The notes: generated by a model from the sequence alone, not told the origin. 64,000 bases of DNA from CAZHEV01 sp964531335 [NCBI: uncultured bacterium] (GCA_964531335.1 CAZHEV010000001.1:244986-308985), one strand, 5' to 3'; counted from the first letter of the stretch, positions 34,374 through 46,000 are shown. Program-made: numbers and translations.

Positions 34374-35207
34374 TCAGGGACCGCAGACCCTGTAGGCGAA
34401 CGCCCCGTCGTAAACAGCTATCGCGGGGCCTTCGAGCTCCAGCTCGTCGAAACCTCCCTCCGGGCCGGCGGAGTGCACGCGCAACAGCTCGCCTCCCCAG
34501 GTCCTGACCGCGACCGGCATCTTGACGAATCCCTCCGAGCAGGCCGCCACGGCCGAAGCCACCGCCCCGGTGCCGCAAGCGAGCGTCTCCGCCTCCACGC
34601 CTCGCTCATAAGTTCTTATGCGCAACGAGCTCTCACCCGCTACCTGCGCGAAGTCCACGTTCGCCCCCTCGGGCTCGAACGCTTTGTCCGACCTTATCCG
34701 CCGCCCCTCCGCCTCGACATCCAGGCTCCCTACGTCATCGTGAAACACCACCGCGTGGGGCACTCCCACCACCAGGTAGAGCGCGGTCGCGCGCTCCCCG
34801 CCCACCGTGACCTCCACCCTTGCGCCGAGCCCCTCGGGCGCCGGCATGCCGACCCGCACGCCGCTCTCCTCCACTGTGGCCCTGTGCCGTCCGGCCGGCG
34901 AGGAGAACGACATGAGACTGCTTGCGATACTGAGCTCGTGGGCGAAGCGGGCGACGCACCTCGCCCCGTTGCCGCACAGGTCCGCCTCGGTCCCGTCGGC
35001 GTTGTAGTATCTCATAGAGAAGTCTTCATCGCCCTTTGGCGGTTCGACGACGATCAGGCCGTCGGCGCCCACGGCGGTCCTGCGAGGGCACATGGCCCCG
35101 GCCAGGTTCTCCAGCGGCTCCGGAAGCCGACCATCCCTGTTGTCCATCACGATGAAGTCGTTGCCGGCGCCGCTCATCTTGGTGAAACGGATCAATGTCT
35201 CTTTCAA
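34374..35207 (-). CDS. dapF: Diaminopimelate epimerase
   Basis: 277 residues with both catalytic cysteines, C78 (DLCGNGARC) and C211 (LACGTGAVA), and the N-terminal FTKMSGAGNDFIVMDNRDG. It converts LL-DAP to meso-DAP for peptidoglycan and lysine. The frame starts with TTG and GTAGGTGCG upstream is a weak SD, so the exact start is not firm. Confidence 0.96.
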   Translation of the reverse strand: MKETLIRFTKMSGAGNDFIVMDNRDGRLPEPLENLAGAMCPRRTAVGADGLIVVEPPKGDEDFSMRYYNADGTEADLCGNGARCVARFAHELSIASSLMSFSSPAGRHRATVEESGVRVGMPAPEGLGARVEVTVGGERATALYLVVGVPHAVVFHDDVGSLDVEAEGRRIRSDKAFEPEGANVDFAQVAGESSLRIRTYERGVEAETLACGTGAVASAVAACSEGFVKMPVAVRTWGGELLRVHSAGPEGGFDELELEGPAIAVYDGAFAYRVCGP

Positions 35208-35255
35208 CGCACCTACCCCGCAGCAGCCAACTGGCCCGCCTTGAGTCCCGGACGG

Positions 35256-35354
35256 TCAGCCGCCCTCTCCGCCCAGGAGCCTGCGCATCACCAAGCCGCC
35301 TCCGCCTGCGCCCAGGCCGCGGCGTGGGCGTCTCTTCTTGTATATCTTATTCAT
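35256..35354 (-). CDS. Possible 32-residue basic small protein
   Basis: MNKIYKKRRPRRGLGAGGGG followed by LVMRRLLGGEGG. The ATG overlaps the lipoprotein stop (AATGAATAA), which suits coupled translation, and it fills most of the gap before dapF. The basic, glycine-rich make-up could be a small RNA- or membrane-associated peptide, or chance in GC-rich DNA. Confidence 0.25.
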   Translation of the reverse strand: MNKIYKKRRPRRGLGAGGGGLVMRRLLGGEGG

Positions 35355-36573
35355 TCGGGACATCCACCTCCCGGCGCTTCAGGATCAACACTCCCACGTC
35401 GGCTACCCGGCCGGGCTTCACTACGACTCGCGCCCGGGCGGCCCAGGGCTCTTCGGCGCGCGTAAGGATCCTGTCACGGTTCAGATCCCTGAACGCCTCC
35501 ACCTTGTACACGCCCGGCCGAAGCGGCTCCAGGTTGAACCCTCCTTGAGCGCCGGGCTCCGCCTGAGCGAAGTTGGAGCTGTCGGCAACATCCACCGCCG
35601 TCACTATGACGGGCGACGCGGAATAGACGCTGTCCGCCCTCATGCTCAACGTCACCAATGAATCGATCACCGCGGCGGCACGAGCGGAGTCCTCGGGCGC
35701 CGGGGCCAAGAGGCTGTCCGGCGGAGGAACCGCGGCCGCCCTGTCCGCGCCCACGCCCGCTGAGTCCACCACGCTTCCGGCTATCTTCCCGGGCTCGTCC
35801 TCGGGAACCAGGTAGATCGTGATCCCGGAAACCGAGGTCGAGTCACGGCTGAGCGTGACCAGCGAGTCGGCCCCCATGAAGAGCTCTTCGTCGTCGAGCT
35901 GGGCGTCTCCGTCCCTGTCCAGATGGGCGTATACGCAATACGAGCCCGCGGCGCCGAGCCCCCGGATCGCGAACTCGCCCCCGCGGCCCGCCTGGGCAAC
36001 GCCGTCCGGCGAAGAGGCGGCGAAGACCGGCGGGCAATCCTCCCGCCCGAAGGCCCAGACCATGATCCTGAGCGTCCTCGCCCGGCCTATGTCCACTGTC
36101 CCCTCGATCGTCCCCGGAGATATGGAATCGCCCGTGCTGAAGAGCGAGACGACGCCTTCAGGGGTCGCGTTGTCTCTCAGGTCCTTCATCCCGGAGGCCA
36201 ACAGGAGCGTGTACGTCTCGTCCGAGGCCAGGCCTCCGGCCGGAACCATGGTCAGTACCGCGTCATCCCACTCGACGGACTCCATGTCCGTGCGCGGCGT
36301 GATGAAAAGGGCGCCTTCCACGGACCTTCTGTCCATCTTCTCGTTGAACGTTATCGTCACCGGTGAGCCGGGCCCCACCTGAACGGCTCCCGAGTCGGGC
36401 TCGACCGAGACCACGTACGGAGGGCTGATGTCCTGGGGGCCGCCCGGCGGGAATCCTTTCTGCGCGCAGGAGCCCGCCGCGAGAAGAAACGCCGCCAGCG
36501 CGGCCGCGCGGGCTGACAGGAGAGCGGCGCCCGCCGAGCGGCGGCGTCCCGACCGCGCGGACGAGGCTTCCAC
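35347..36573 (-). CDS. Lipoprotein with Ig-like (Big_5) domain
   Basis: About 408 residues from a GTG at 36573 that shares one base with the hslU stop. A hydrophobic leader ends in a lipobox (FLLAAGSC), followed by AQKGFPPGGPQDISPPYV. A Big_5/SbsA Ig-like domain follows (EPDSGAVQVGPGSPVTITFN, MDRRSVEGALFITP, YTLLLASGMKDLRDNATPEG), then beta-sandwich segments with carboxypeptidase-like/EF-hand-like pieces (AHLDRDGDAQLDDEELF, AFRDLNRDRILTRAEEPW). The usual Ig-like lipoprotein of FCB-type genomes; exact role unknown. Confidence 0.8.
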   Translation of the reverse strand: MEASSARSGRRRSAGAALLSARAAALAAFLLAAGSCAQKGFPPGGPQDISPPYVVSVEPDSGAVQVGPGSPVTITFNEKMDRRSVEGALFITPRTDMESVEWDDAVLTMVPAGGLASDETYTLLLASGMKDLRDNATPEGVVSLFSTGDSISPGTIEGTVDIGRARTLRIMVWAFGREDCPPVFAASSPDGVAQAGRGGEFAIRGLGAAGSYCVYAHLDRDGDAQLDDEELFMGADSLVTLSRDSTSVSGITIYLVPEDEPGKIAGSVVDSAGVGADRAAAVPPPDSLLAPAPEDSARAAAVIDSLVTLSMRADSVYSASPVIVTAVDVADSSNFAQAEPGAQGGFNLEPLRPGVYKVEAFRDLNRDRILTRAEEPWAARARVVVKPGRVADVGVLILKRREVDVPNE

Positions 36574-37928
36574 TATAGTATATAGCGGCTCAGGTCCCTG
36601 TCCGCCATTATGGAGCCCAGCTTGCTGGATACGTCCTCCTTGGCTATGACTATGTCTCTGTCCGTTACGTTCGGCACGTCGAAAAGGACGTCTTCGAGCA
36701 GCGTGGTGAGCACCGTGTGAAGCCTGCGCGCCCCGATGTTCTCCGTCTGGTCGTTTACCAGCGTGGCCACCCTCGCTATCTCCCGTATGGCTTCGTCCTC
36801 GAAGGTCACCCGGACGTCTTCGGTGGCCAGCATGGCCTGGTACTGCTTTATCAGGGCGTTCTTCGGCTCGAGCAGGATGCGTATGAAATCCTCCTCGGTC
36901 AGGTTGTCGAGCTCCACCCTGATCGGGAACCGCCCTTGGAGCTCGGGGATCAGGTCGGACGGCTTGCACCCGTGGAATGCTCCGGCAGCGATGAAAAGTA
37001 TATGGTCCGTCTTGACCATCCCGTACTTCGTCGGCACGCTGCAGCCCTCCACCACGGGGAGTATGTCTCTCTGCACCCCTTCCCTGGACACGTCCGGACC
37101 CGCCCCCGGCCTGTCCGCCCCCACTATCTTGTCCAGCTCGTCGATGAATATGATCCCCGAGTTCTGGGCCCTCTCCGTCGCCTCCACGACGACCTTGTCC
37201 ATGTCCACCAGCTTCTGGACCTCTTCCTGAAACAGGATGGGCCTGGCCTCGCCTATGGTGATCTTCCTCCTCTTCTTCTTCTGCGGTATCAGGCCCCCGA
37301 AGGCCTCCTGGAGATTGACCTCCATCTCCTCGAATCCCGTGTTGGAGAATATCTCAACGGTCGGAGCCGTCTTCGAGGCGACGTCTATCTCCACCGGCCT
37401 CGCGTCCAGGTCTCCGGCGCGGAGCTTTTCCCTCAGTCTCTCCCTTGTCCTGGCCAGGCTTTCCCGGACCTCGTGCTCCGAACGATCGTCGTTAGGCCTC
37501 CTCTCCCCGGGCAAAAGCAGATCCAGGAGCCTCTCCTCCACGAGACGCTCGGCCTTAGGCTCCACGGCCGCCGACTTCTCGTCCTTGACCATCGACACGG
37601 AAAGCTCCACGAGATCACGCACCATGGACTCGACGTCCCTGCCCACGTAGCCCACCTCGGTGAACTTGGAGGCCTCGACCTTGACGAACGGCGCGCCTGA
37701 CAGCCTGGCCAGCCTCCTCGCGATCTCCGTCTTGCCCACCCCCGTGGACCCTATCATGATTATGTTGTTGGGCAGGATCTCGTCCCTGAGATCTCCATCC
37801 ACGCGCAGCCGCCTCCACCTGTTTCTCAGCGCTATGGCAACGCTCTTTTTCGCCTTCTCCTGACCGATAACGTAGCGATCCAGCTCGCTCACTATCTGTC
37901 TGGGAGTCATATCTCCAACGTCGTGCAT
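36573..37928 (-). CDS. hslU: ATP-dependent protease ATPase subunit HslU (ClpY)
   Basis: 451 residues, normal for HslU. Start region [20 protein letters not shown], Walker A GSTGVGKT (60-67), the I-domain, Walker [11 protein letters not shown] and the C-terminal docking tail DLSRYIL used to open HslV. GGGAGATAAG precedes the first ATG. It unfolds proteins for HslV, encoded 70 bases upstream. Confidence 0.97.
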   Translation of the reverse strand: MHDVGDMTPRQIVSELDRYVIGQEKAKKSVAIALRNRWRRLRVDGDLRDEILPNNIIMIGSTGVGKTEIARRLARLSGAPFVKVEASKFTEVGYVGRDVESMVRDLVELSVSMVKDEKSAAVEPKAERLVEERLLDLLLPGERRPNDDRSEHEVRESLARTRERLREKLRAGDLDARPVEIDVASKTAPTVEIFSNTGFEEMEVNLQEAFGGLIPQKKKRRKITIGEARPILFQEEVQKLVDMDKVVVEATERAQNSGIIFIDELDKIVGADRPGAGPDVSREGVQRDILPVVEGCSVPTKYGMVKTDHILFIAAGAFHGCKPSDLIPELQGRFPIRVELDNLTEEDFIRILLEPKNALIKQYQAMLATEDVRVTFEDEAIREIARVATLVNDQTENIGARRLHTVLTTLLEDVLFDVPNVTDRDIVIAKEDVSSKLGSIMADRDLSRYIL

Positions 37929-37998
37929 CTTATCTCCCGTTCATCGCCGTCGTCCGCGTTCGGTATTGCGGGCGGCCGTGCCCTTCACCCTCCCCCGG

Positions 37999-38526
37999 TC
38001 ACAGCGCCTCGATGTGAAGCTCCGCGTTGGTGTACACGCAGATCGAGGCGGCGATCTTGAGGGCCTCTTCGACTATCTTGTCGGGAGGGAAGTCGCAGTG
38101 CGCGACCATCGCCTTACATGCGGCCAAGGCGTAAGGGCCGCCCGATCCGATCGCCACCAGACCGTCCTCGCTCTCGACCACCTCGCCGTCCCCGGATATT
38201 AACATCGCCGTCTCTTTGTCTACGACTGCAAGCTGCGCCTCCAAGCGCCTCAGGTACCGATCCGTTCGCCAGTCCTTGGCCAACTCCACCGCCGACCTCT
38301 GGAGGTTGCCTTTGAACTCGTCGAGCTTGCTCTCGAATCTCTCGAAAAGAGTGAAAGCGTCCGCCGCGCCTCCGGCGAACCCGGCCAGGACCTTTCCATT
38401 GTACATTCTGCGGACTTTGCGCGACGTATGCTTGATAATGGTCCTTCCCAGCGTGACCTGCCCGTCGCTGCCGAGCGCGCCTCCCTCGGACGTCCTGACG
38501 CCCACAATGGTGGTGCTTCTAAGCAA
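37999..38526 (-). CDS. hslV: ATP-dependent protease proteolytic subunit HslV (ClpQ)
   Basis: 175 residues. Near the N-terminus STTIVGVR carries the catalytic threonine that becomes the N-terminus after processing (the second Thr in most HslV). Family blocks: [52 protein letters not shown]. Start is a TTG with a GAGGGGGC region upstream. It is the peptidase ring of the HslUV complex. Confidence 0.97.
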   Translation of the reverse strand: MLRSTTIVGVRTSEGGALGSDGQVTLGRTIIKHTSRKVRRMYNGKVLAGFAGGAADAFTLFERFESKLDEFKGNLQRSAVELAKDWRTDRYLRRLEAQLAVVDKETAMLISGDGEVVESEDGLVAIGSGGPYALAACKAMVAHCDFPPDKIVEEALKIAASICVYTNAELHIEAL

Positions 38527-38569
38527 TGGTCGCCCCCTCTCTAGTCCCGCCCCGTGGACCCGGACACCT

Positions 38570-39469
38570 TCATCCTCGCGGGTGTGCCGACTCGATAGTC
38601 TGTCTCAGCCGTCTCGAAGTCACGTACGTGTAGATCTGCGTGCTCGCCAGACTGGCGTGGCCGAGCAGCTCCTGCACACATCGCAGATCCGCCCCTGCAT
38701 CAAGCATATGGGTGGCGAAGCTGTGACGCAACGCGTGAGGGCTCACCCGGCCCGAGATGGCCGCGGAGCGCAAGAACGCGGCCACCCTGCGCTGCACCTG
38801 GCGGCGGCTTATCCTGCCCTCCCTGCCCAGAAAGACGGCGGCGCACGGAGCCGCCCCCGAGCGCCCTTCCAGGACGGCCCTGCCCTCGGAAATATAGCGT
38901 TGGAGCCAGGACACGGCCGGCCGCCCTACGGGCACGACCCTTTCCTTGGCTCCCTTGCCCTCCACGCGGATCAAGGCGCCTTTGAAATCGATGTCCTCCA
39001 GGTCGAGGGCCACGAGCTCGCTCAACCGTATCCCCGTGCTGTACAAGAGCTCCGCGATACACCTGTCACGGACCTTCACCGCCTCGTCCTTGCCGGGGGG
39101 CATTCGGTTGAACAGCCGGCGCAAGGCCTCCGCCCCTATAAACCCCGGCAGGCCCCTCGCGATCTTGGGAGATCTCACCGCCGCGGCTGGATTGACCGGC
39201 ACCTCCCCCCGCTTCGCGAGATAATTGAAGAACGATCTCAACGCGGCGAGCTTCCGGGCCGAGGTCGAAGGCTTGAGGCCGCGGCCGTAGAGTCCGGCCA
39301 TATAGCCTCTGACCTGCGACGTCTGGACCGTGGCGGCCGGATTGGAGGCGGAATCCGACAGATAGCGGACGAACTCCGCCAGGTCCCGCTCGTAGGCCTC
39401 GACCGTGTGACTAGATCGGCCCTTGACGTCCTTCAGGTACTTAAGAAATCCTTCCACCTCGAGCTTCAT
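38570..39469 (-). CDS. xerC: Tyrosine recombinase, XerC-like
   Basis: 299 residues with catalytic R148 (STGIRLSEL), K172 (GKGAKE), H245/R248 ([12 protein letters not shown]), H271 (LGHASL) and Y280 (TQIYTYV). It lies in the classic order topA-trmFO-xerC-hslV-hslU, which supports XerC as the name. It partners XerD (22.8-23.9 kb) in dimer resolution. It overlaps the end of trmFO by 29 bases. Confidence 0.93.
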   Translation of the reverse strand: MKLEVEGFLKYLKDVKGRSSHTVEAYERDLAEFVRYLSDSASNPAATVQTSQVRGYMAGLYGRGLKPSTSARKLAALRSFFNYLAKRGEVPVNPAAAVRSPKIARGLPGFIGAEALRRLFNRMPPGKDEAVKVRDRCIAELLYSTGIRLSELVALDLEDIDFKGALIRVEGKGAKERVVPVGRPAVSWLQRYISEGRAVLEGRSGAAPCAAVFLGREGRISRRQVQRRVAAFLRSAAISGRVSPHALRHSFATHMLDAGADLRCVQELLGHASLASTQIYTYVTSRRLRQTIESAHPRG

Positions 39470-40775
39470 CCCACTCCGTTTCCTTCCAGCGGCCGAGCGC
39501 CTCGAAAGCCCGAGCGGCCATCGCCGCTTTTCGCTTGCGCGCCGAGGCCCTCATCCGCAACGGCGGCAACAGACCGAAGTTGAAGTTCATGGGATTGAAC
39601 CGCCGGCCGCCGCCGTACGCTATGTATCGCAAGAGGGCTCCGACCGCCGTCTCCTCGGGCGGCACGGCCGGCCGTCCTCCGCGCGCCAGCCTGGCCGCGT
39701 TCGCCCCGGCGATCAGACCCGTCGCTATAGCCTCGGCGTAACCCTCGCCGCCCACGATCTGACCCGCCCAAAACAGGCCCTGACGCCGTTTCGACATGAG
39801 GTCGGGACCGAGGACCTTGGGAGAGTCTATGTAAGTGTTCCGGTGGACCGCGCCGTATCCGGCGAAACGAGCGCCTTCGAGGCCCGGCACCATTCTGAAT
39901 ACACGCCTTTGCTCGGGCGGAGTCAAGCGCGTTTGGCAGCCCACCAGTCCGTACATTGTGCGCTCCGCCGTCTCGGGCCTAAGCTGGAGCACGGCGAAAG
40001 GTCGAGACCCACCTTCCGGGACCTCCAGGCCTACGGGCCTCATCGGCCCGAAGGCCATGGTCTCGTAACCTCTCGCGGCGAGCTCCTCGATGGGAAGGCA
40101 ACCCTCGAAGAGATATCCTTTGTCCACGTCCTTGACGGCGGCCACCTCGGCTTCCAATAGGGCCTCGCGGAAAGCGCGGTATCGCTCTTCGGAAAAGGGA
40201 CAGTTGAGGAAATTCGCGTCGCCCTTGCCGTAACGCGACGCGCAAAAGACCGCGCGCATGTCTATGGACTCGGTCTCGACGATGGGAGCGAGCGCGTCGA
40301 AGAAGAAGAGGTTATCCCGTCCGGCGAAGGCCGCGATCGATTCCGAAAGGGCATCGCTCGTAAGCGGACCGCTCGCGACCACGGCCACCGGATCGTCCGG
40401 CACGCTGGTCACCTCCTCGCGAACAAGCGTTATGCGGGGATGCGAGGCCAGCCTCTCCGTGATCTTTCGGGCGAACTCCAGCCGGTCCACGGACAAAGAG
40501 GTTCCCGCCGGGACCTTCGCCTCGTCGGCTATATCGAGAAGCAGCGATCCCAGCGCCCGGGCCTCCGACTTGAGAAGCCCGGACCCTGTAGTTATCTCGG
40601 TTGACTTTAGGGAGTTGCTGCAGACGAGCTCCGCCATGAGCCCCGTCCGGTGGACGGCCGTCGGAGTGCCGGGTCTCATCTCGAAGAGTGTCACGCCCAG
40701 GCCTCGGCTTGCGGCCTGCCATGCGGCTTCCGCGCCGGCGAGGCCCCCGCCGACGACGCGGATCTCTTGGATCAT
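39441..40775 (-). CDS. trmFO: Methylenetetrahydrofolate-tRNA-(uracil-5-)-methyltransferase TrmFO
   Basis: 444 residues from the ATG at 40775, which overlaps the topA stop as ATGA after AGGAAAAGG. FAD-binding N-terminus (IRVVGGGLAGAEAAWQAASR), ELVCSNSLKS, and the C-terminal PMNFNFGLLPPL. It forms ribothymidine at U54 of tRNA using methylenetetrahydrofolate and FADH2. The topA-trmFO-xerC-hslVU order is widely conserved. Confidence 0.97.
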   Translation of the reverse strand: MIQEIRVVGGGLAGAEAAWQAASRGLGVTLFEMRPGTPTAVHRTGLMAELVCSNSLKSTEITTGSGLLKSEARALGSLLLDIADEAKVPAGTSLSVDRLEFARKITERLASHPRITLVREEVTSVPDDPVAVVASGPLTSDALSESIAAFAGRDNLFFFDALAPIVETESIDMRAVFCASRYGKGDANFLNCPFSEERYRAFREALLEAEVAAVKDVDKGYLFEGCLPIEELAARGYETMAFGPMRPVGLEVPEGGSRPFAVLQLRPETAERTMYGLVGCQTRLTPPEQRRVFRMVPGLEGARFAGYGAVHRNTYIDSPKVLGPDLMSKRRQGLFWAGQIVGGEGYAEAIATGLIAGANAARLARGGRPAVPPEETAVGALLRYIAYGGGRRFNPMNFNFGLLPPLRMRASARKRKAAMAARAFEALGRWKETEWDEARGGRIS

Positions 40776-42961
40776 ACCTTTTCCTGGTACTTGCACTCAG
40801 GGCAACGAAGCAACTCGCCCGACTTCGTCACCTTGTGCGTCATGTACGGGGAACCGCAGCCGGGACACGGGACGGACACGGGCTTGTCCCAACTCGCGAA
40901 GTCACAGTCGGGATACTTGTTGCAGCCGTAGAAGACCCTGCCCCGCCGGCTCTGTTTCTCTACTATCTCGCCTTCGCAGCCTTTCTTGGGGCAGTCCACC
41001 CCTATCTTGAGGGGCGTGGTGTTCTTGCACTCGGGGTATCTGGAGCAGGCCAGGAACCTGCCGTACTTGCTTCTCTTCATCACCATGTGGGCGCCGCACT
41101 TCTCGCAGGTCTCCTCCGATTCGATCACGGCCTCCAGGGGCTTCGTGCTCTTGCACTCGGGATAGGCGGGGCAGGCCAGGAAGGGGCCGTTCCGCCCGAA
41201 CTTCTTGACCATCATGCGCCCGCACTTGGGACACTGCTCGTCCGATTCCTCCTGCAGGTCCTTCTTTATCTCACCCTTCTTCTTCTCGGCCTCGGTAAGG
41301 GTGATGCTGAAAGGACCGTAGAAGTCCTTCACCACTCGAGACCACTCGGATTTGCCGGTCTCCACCTGGTCCAGCTCGGACTCCATCATCGCCGTGAAAT
41401 CCACGTTGAATACCTCAGGAAAGACGTTCACCAGAAGGCGCGACACGGTTACCCCGAGCTCCGTGGGTCTCAGCTTGCCGCGATCCCGCTCCACGTACTC
41501 GCGACCTATTATCGTGCCGACTATGGTCGCATAGGTGCTGGGCCTCCCGATCCCGTTGTCCTCCAGCTCTTTCACCAGGGTGCCCTCCGTGTAACGAGGG
41601 GGCGGCTCGGTGAAGTGCTGCTTCGGCGTCAAACGCACCAGCTCCAGAGGCTCGCCCTCCTCCAACCTGGGAAGGCCGGAATCGGGCCCGTCGTCGGTGT
41701 CACCGTACACGCGAAGGAACCCGTCGAAGACGCGCACGCTGCCTGTGGCCCTGAGAAGGACGTCGCCGGCGGATACGTCCACGGACGTGGCCTCGAACAC
41801 GGCCTGCGCCATCTGGCAGGCGACGAATCTCCTCCAGACAAGCTCGTAGAGCCGGGCCTGGGCTTCGGTCAGGTGTTTCTTCACCGCGGCCGGCGTCCTG
41901 GCGACCGAGGTGGGCCTGATCGCCTCGTGGGCGTCCTGGGCCCCCTTCTTCGGTCTGTACATTCTGGCGCTCGAGGGCACGTACTCGGAACCGAACTCAT
42001 TGGCGATGAAGTCCCTCGCGGAACCGACCGCTTCGGACGAAAGACGCGTGGAGTCGGTGCGCATATACGTTATCAGTCCGACGCCACCTTCGCCCACGTC
42101 CACGCCCTCGTACAACTGCTGCGCCAGGGCCATGGTCCTTCGCCCGGAGAACCTGTGCCTCTTGTAGGCCTCTTGCTGCAAAGTGCTCGTAGTGAAAGGC
42201 GCCGGCGGATTCCTTCTCTTCTTCGTCCGGGAGACCTTGGATACCGAGAAGCTCTCGGACTTCAGAGATTCCACAACCGCCTTGGCCGCCTTCTCATCGC
42301 CGATCGACGCCTTCTTGCCCGACAGCTTGTGCACCTTGGCCTCGAAGCCCTCGCCCCTTTCGGTCTTGAGCTCCGCTGTTATGGACCAGTACTCCTCGGG
42401 CACGAACGCCGCTATGGCGTCCTCCCTTTCGCAAACGAGCCGCAAGGCGACCGTCTGGACACGTCCCGCGCTCAATCCGTAACGCACGGTGGTCCACAGA
42501 AACGGGCTGACGAGGTACCCCACCAGCCTGTCCATGACGCGACGCGCCTGCTGGGCGTCCACCTTGTTTATGTCTATCTCTTGCGGCTTGGCAAGGGCCG
42601 CCGTCACCGCGTTCTTTGTGACCTCGTAGAAGGTCAGCCTCTTGAACTCGCACTTGCAGTGCTTTCCAAGATAGTTGGCCAGATGCCAGGCGATGGCCTC
42701 GCCTTCGCGGTCGGGGTCCGGACCCAAATAGACCTCGTCCACCTTCTTAGCGGTGTCTCTCAGCTCCTTGAGCCACTTGGACTTGCCCTTTATCAAGACG
42801 TACTCGGGCTCGAAGCCGTTGTCCACGTCCACTCCGAGCTTGTTGGTGGGGAGATCCCTGATATGGCCGCTCGACGCCTTGACCAAGTACTCCTTGCCGA
42901 CCAACCTCGATAGGGTCCGGGCTTTCGTCGGTGATTCCACTATTATCGCTTTGCTGGGCAT
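40772..42961 (-). CDS. topA: DNA topoisomerase I
   Basis: 729 residues. Toprim domain (KAIIVESPTKARTL; DPDREGEAIAWHLA), the active-site Tyr in GLITYMRTDSTRL, and a C-terminal series of Cys-rich zinc ribbons (CPKCGRMM, CEKCGAHM, CPKKGCEG, CPGCGSPY). It relaxes negative supercoils. GGAGG four bases before the ATG. It starts the topA-trmFO-xerC-hslVU-lipoprotein-dapFA run. Confidence 0.97.
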   Translation of the reverse strand: MPSKAIIVESPTKARTLSRLVGKEYLVKASSGHIRDLPTNKLGVDVDNGFEPEYVLIKGKSKWLKELRDTAKKVDEVYLGPDPDREGEAIAWHLANYLGKHCKCEFKRLTFYEVTKNAVTAALAKPQEIDINKVDAQQARRVMDRLVGYLVSPFLWTTVRYGLSAGRVQTVALRLVCEREDAIAAFVPEEYWSITAELKTERGEGFEAKVHKLSGKKASIGDEKAAKAVVESLKSESFSVSKVSRTKKRRNPPAPFTTSTLQQEAYKRHRFSGRRTMALAQQLYEGVDVGEGGVGLITYMRTDSTRLSSEAVGSARDFIANEFGSEYVPSSARMYRPKKGAQDAHEAIRPTSVARTPAAVKKHLTEAQARLYELVWRRFVACQMAQAVFEATSVDVSAGDVLLRATGSVRVFDGFLRVYGDTDDGPDSGLPRLEEGEPLELVRLTPKQHFTEPPPRYTEGTLVKELEDNGIGRPSTYATIVGTIIGREYVERDRGKLRPTELGVTVSRLLVNVFPEVFNVDFTAMMESELDQVETGKSEWSRVVKDFYGPFSITLTEAEKKKGEIKKDLQEESDEQCPKCGRMMVKKFGRNGPFLACPAYPECKSTKPLEAVIESEETCEKCGAHMVMKRSKYGRFLACSRYPECKNTTPLKIGVDCPKKGCEGEIVEKQSRRGRVFYGCNKYPDCDFASWDKPVSVPCPGCGSPYMTHKVTKSGELLRCPECKYQEKV

Positions 42962-43018
42962 TAAGCCTCCGTCTATCGTCGGCCCGGCGGCGCCGGCGCG
43001 CCCCGGCGCCGCCGGGCC

Positions 43019-46000
43019 TTATACATTTTGCGCTTTCTTCATGCAACACTTCTTGAACTTGCGCCCGCTGCCGCACGGACAGGGGTCGTTCGCCCCCACC
43101 TTCGGCTCGTCTCTATGAACGGGCTTCTTCTTTGAATGGGCCGCGCCCGGAGAGCCCGGCCCGGCGGCGACCGGGGTGCCGAACGCGCTCACCTCGGCGT
43201 GCTCGGCTTTCGCGGGAGCCGCGGCTCTTGTCGGCTCCGGCCCGGCGCTTACCCTGGCGCGGAAGACGCTTCTCACGACGGTGTCCCTTATATCGTTCAT
43301 CAGATCGATGAACATCCTGTAAGATTCTCCCTTGTACTCCTGAAGCGGGTTCTTTTGGCCGTATGCCCTCAGCCCAATGCCGCCTCTCAGCTGGTCGAGC
43401 TCATACAGGTGATCCCTCCATTTGTCGTCGATCACCCTCAGCATGACGTACCTCTCGACCTCACGGAGGACCTCGGGAGTCAGCTCACTCTCCCTCTGAG
43501 CGTACGCCTCCTCGGTCGCCTGGCGCAGTTTATCTCTCAGCTCCTCGGCCGACGGCTTCTCCTCGAGCACCCCGGACAGATCTGCCGGGCGCAGGAACGC
43601 GGTCTCCAAATCGCCGGCCAATCCCTGGAGATCCCATTCCTCGCAGTAGGCCTTGGGATCGACGTGCCTCGACATCATCTCGTCGATCGACTCGGCGAAG
43701 TACTCCAGTACCGTCTCTCGGAGGCCCTCCCCCTCCAGCGCCTCATCGCGAAGCCCGTATATCACCTCCCGCTGCTGATTCATCACATCGTCGTACTCCA
43801 GGAGATGTTTGCGGATATCGAAGTTGTGGGCCTCGACCCTTTTCTGCGCCCTCTCTATCGCGCCCGTCACCATCGAATGCTGTATGACCTCGCCCTCTTG
43901 GACGCCCAGCTTGTCCATCACCCCCGCGATCCTCTCGGAGCCGAACAACCGCATCAAGTCGTCCTCCAGCGACAGGTAGAACCTGGAAGAGCCCGGATCG
44001 CCCTGCCTGCCGCTGCGGCCCCTGAGCTGCCTGTCTATCCTGCGGCTCTCGTGCCGCTCGGTCCCGATTATGTGAAGTCCGCAGGGCACCGACCGGAGGC
44101 ATTCCTTCTTGAGCCGCCTCTGCTCGGCGTCGAGAGAGCTCTCCGGCTCCTCTATGAGGCAGGTATCGTCGCACTTCACGACGCCCTCACCCAGCTTTAT
44201 GTCCGTGCCCCTTCCGGCCATGTTGGTGGCTATGGTCACAGCCCCCCGCCGGCCGGCTCCGGCCACTATCTCGGCCTCCTTCTGGTGGTACTTGGCGTTG
44301 AGCACGGAGTGGTTTATGCCTGTGCGCTTGAGCAGCCTGCTGAGAGTCTCGGACGCCTCTACGCTCACCGTCCCCACCAGGACCGGCCGCCCGGCCTCGT
44401 GCATATCGGCGATCTCGTCGATGATCGCGTTGTACTTCTCGCGCCGGGTCCTGAATATGACGTCGTCGTAGTCGACCCGCCGCACCGGCTTGTGAGTGGG
44501 AATGACCACCACGTCCAATTTATATATCTGATAGAACTCACCGGCCTCCGTCTCGGCCGTTCCGGTCATGCCGGCCAGCTTGTCGTACATCCGGAAGTAG
44601 TTCTGCAGGGTGACGGTGGCGAAGGTCTGCGTCTCGCCCTCGACCTTCACGCCCTCCTTCGCCTCCAGGGCCTGATGGAGTCCCTCGCTGAACCTCCTTC
44701 CCGGCATCAGCCTGCCGGTGAATTCGTCCACGATCAGGACCTTGCCCTCCTTGACGACGTACTCGACGTCCTTCTCGAACAAGGAGTAGGCCTTCACCAG
44801 CTGGTAGATGGAGTGGATCCTATCGCTCTGCTTTATGTAAAGCTCCTCCAGCTCCGCCTTTCGCTTCGACTTCCGCTCGGGGGACAGCGAGTCGTCGCTC
44901 TCTATCTTCCGGACCTCGTCCTGCAGATCCAGTATGACGAACATGTTCTTATCGTCCGGCGCCAGGCAGTCCCTGCCCTTCTCGGAGAGGTTGACATTGT
45001 GCCCCTTCTCGTCTATGGAGAAGTAGAGTTCCTCGTCGAGCTCCCCCAACTTCTTGTCGCGCATGAAATCCATCTCCACTCGATGGATCAGCCTCTTGAG
45101 GCCTCCCTCCTGCGTGGCCTTGAGAAAGCGCTTGTTCTTGGGGGCGCCGCGGCGGACCTGGAGCAGCTTGATGCCCGCCTCGTAGTCGTCGGCGTTTTCG
45201 TCGTTCAGTATCCTCTGCGCATCGGCCATCATGCTGTTTACGAGCTTGGTCTGATTCCTTATGAGCCTCTCTACTCTGGGTTTGAGCTCCTCGAATTGCT
45301 GCTTCCCGGCGGCTACGGGCCCGGCGATGATCAGAGGCGTCCTGGCCTCGTCGATCAAGACGCTGTCCACCTCGTCCACTATCGCGTACTGGTGTCCCCT
45401 CTGGGACCGGTCCTCCGACCGCACCGCCATGTTGTCGCGGAGGTAGTCGAAGCCGAACTCGTTGTTCGTCCCGTAAGTTATGTCGCAGGAATAGGCGGCA
45501 CGCCTTTCCCGGGGGCCCATGTCGTGTTGGATACAGCCCACGGTGAGGCCCAGCATCTCGTAGATGGGGCCCATCCACTCGGAGTCCCTCTTCGCCAGGT
45601 AATCGTTCACGGTCACCAGGTGAACGCCTTTCCCCCTGAGGGCGTTCAGGTACATGGGCATGGTGGCGACCAGAGTCTTGCCCTCACCCGTGGCCATCTC
45701 GGCGATCTTGCCCTCGTGAAGGACTACGGCGCCGACCAGTTGGACGTCGTAGGGCACCATGTTCCAGTCGACCTTCTGCCCGACGATGGTCCAAGAACGG
45801 CCGCAGAGCCTGCGGCAGGCCTCCTTCACCATGGCGAAGGCCTCCGGCAGGATCTCTTCGATCATCCGGCCCGCCTCCTCCTCGTCCGCCGCCGCGGCCA
45901 GCCTGCTCTTGAACTCCTCGGTCTTCGCCTTCAGGTCGTCCTCGGACAGCGAATGGAGGCGCTCGTAGACGGAGTTTATCTCGTCCACTATAGGGTTCAT

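Noticed and set aside
40688-42913. Long plus-strand open frame opposite topA
   Set aside because: Antisense shadow of topA.
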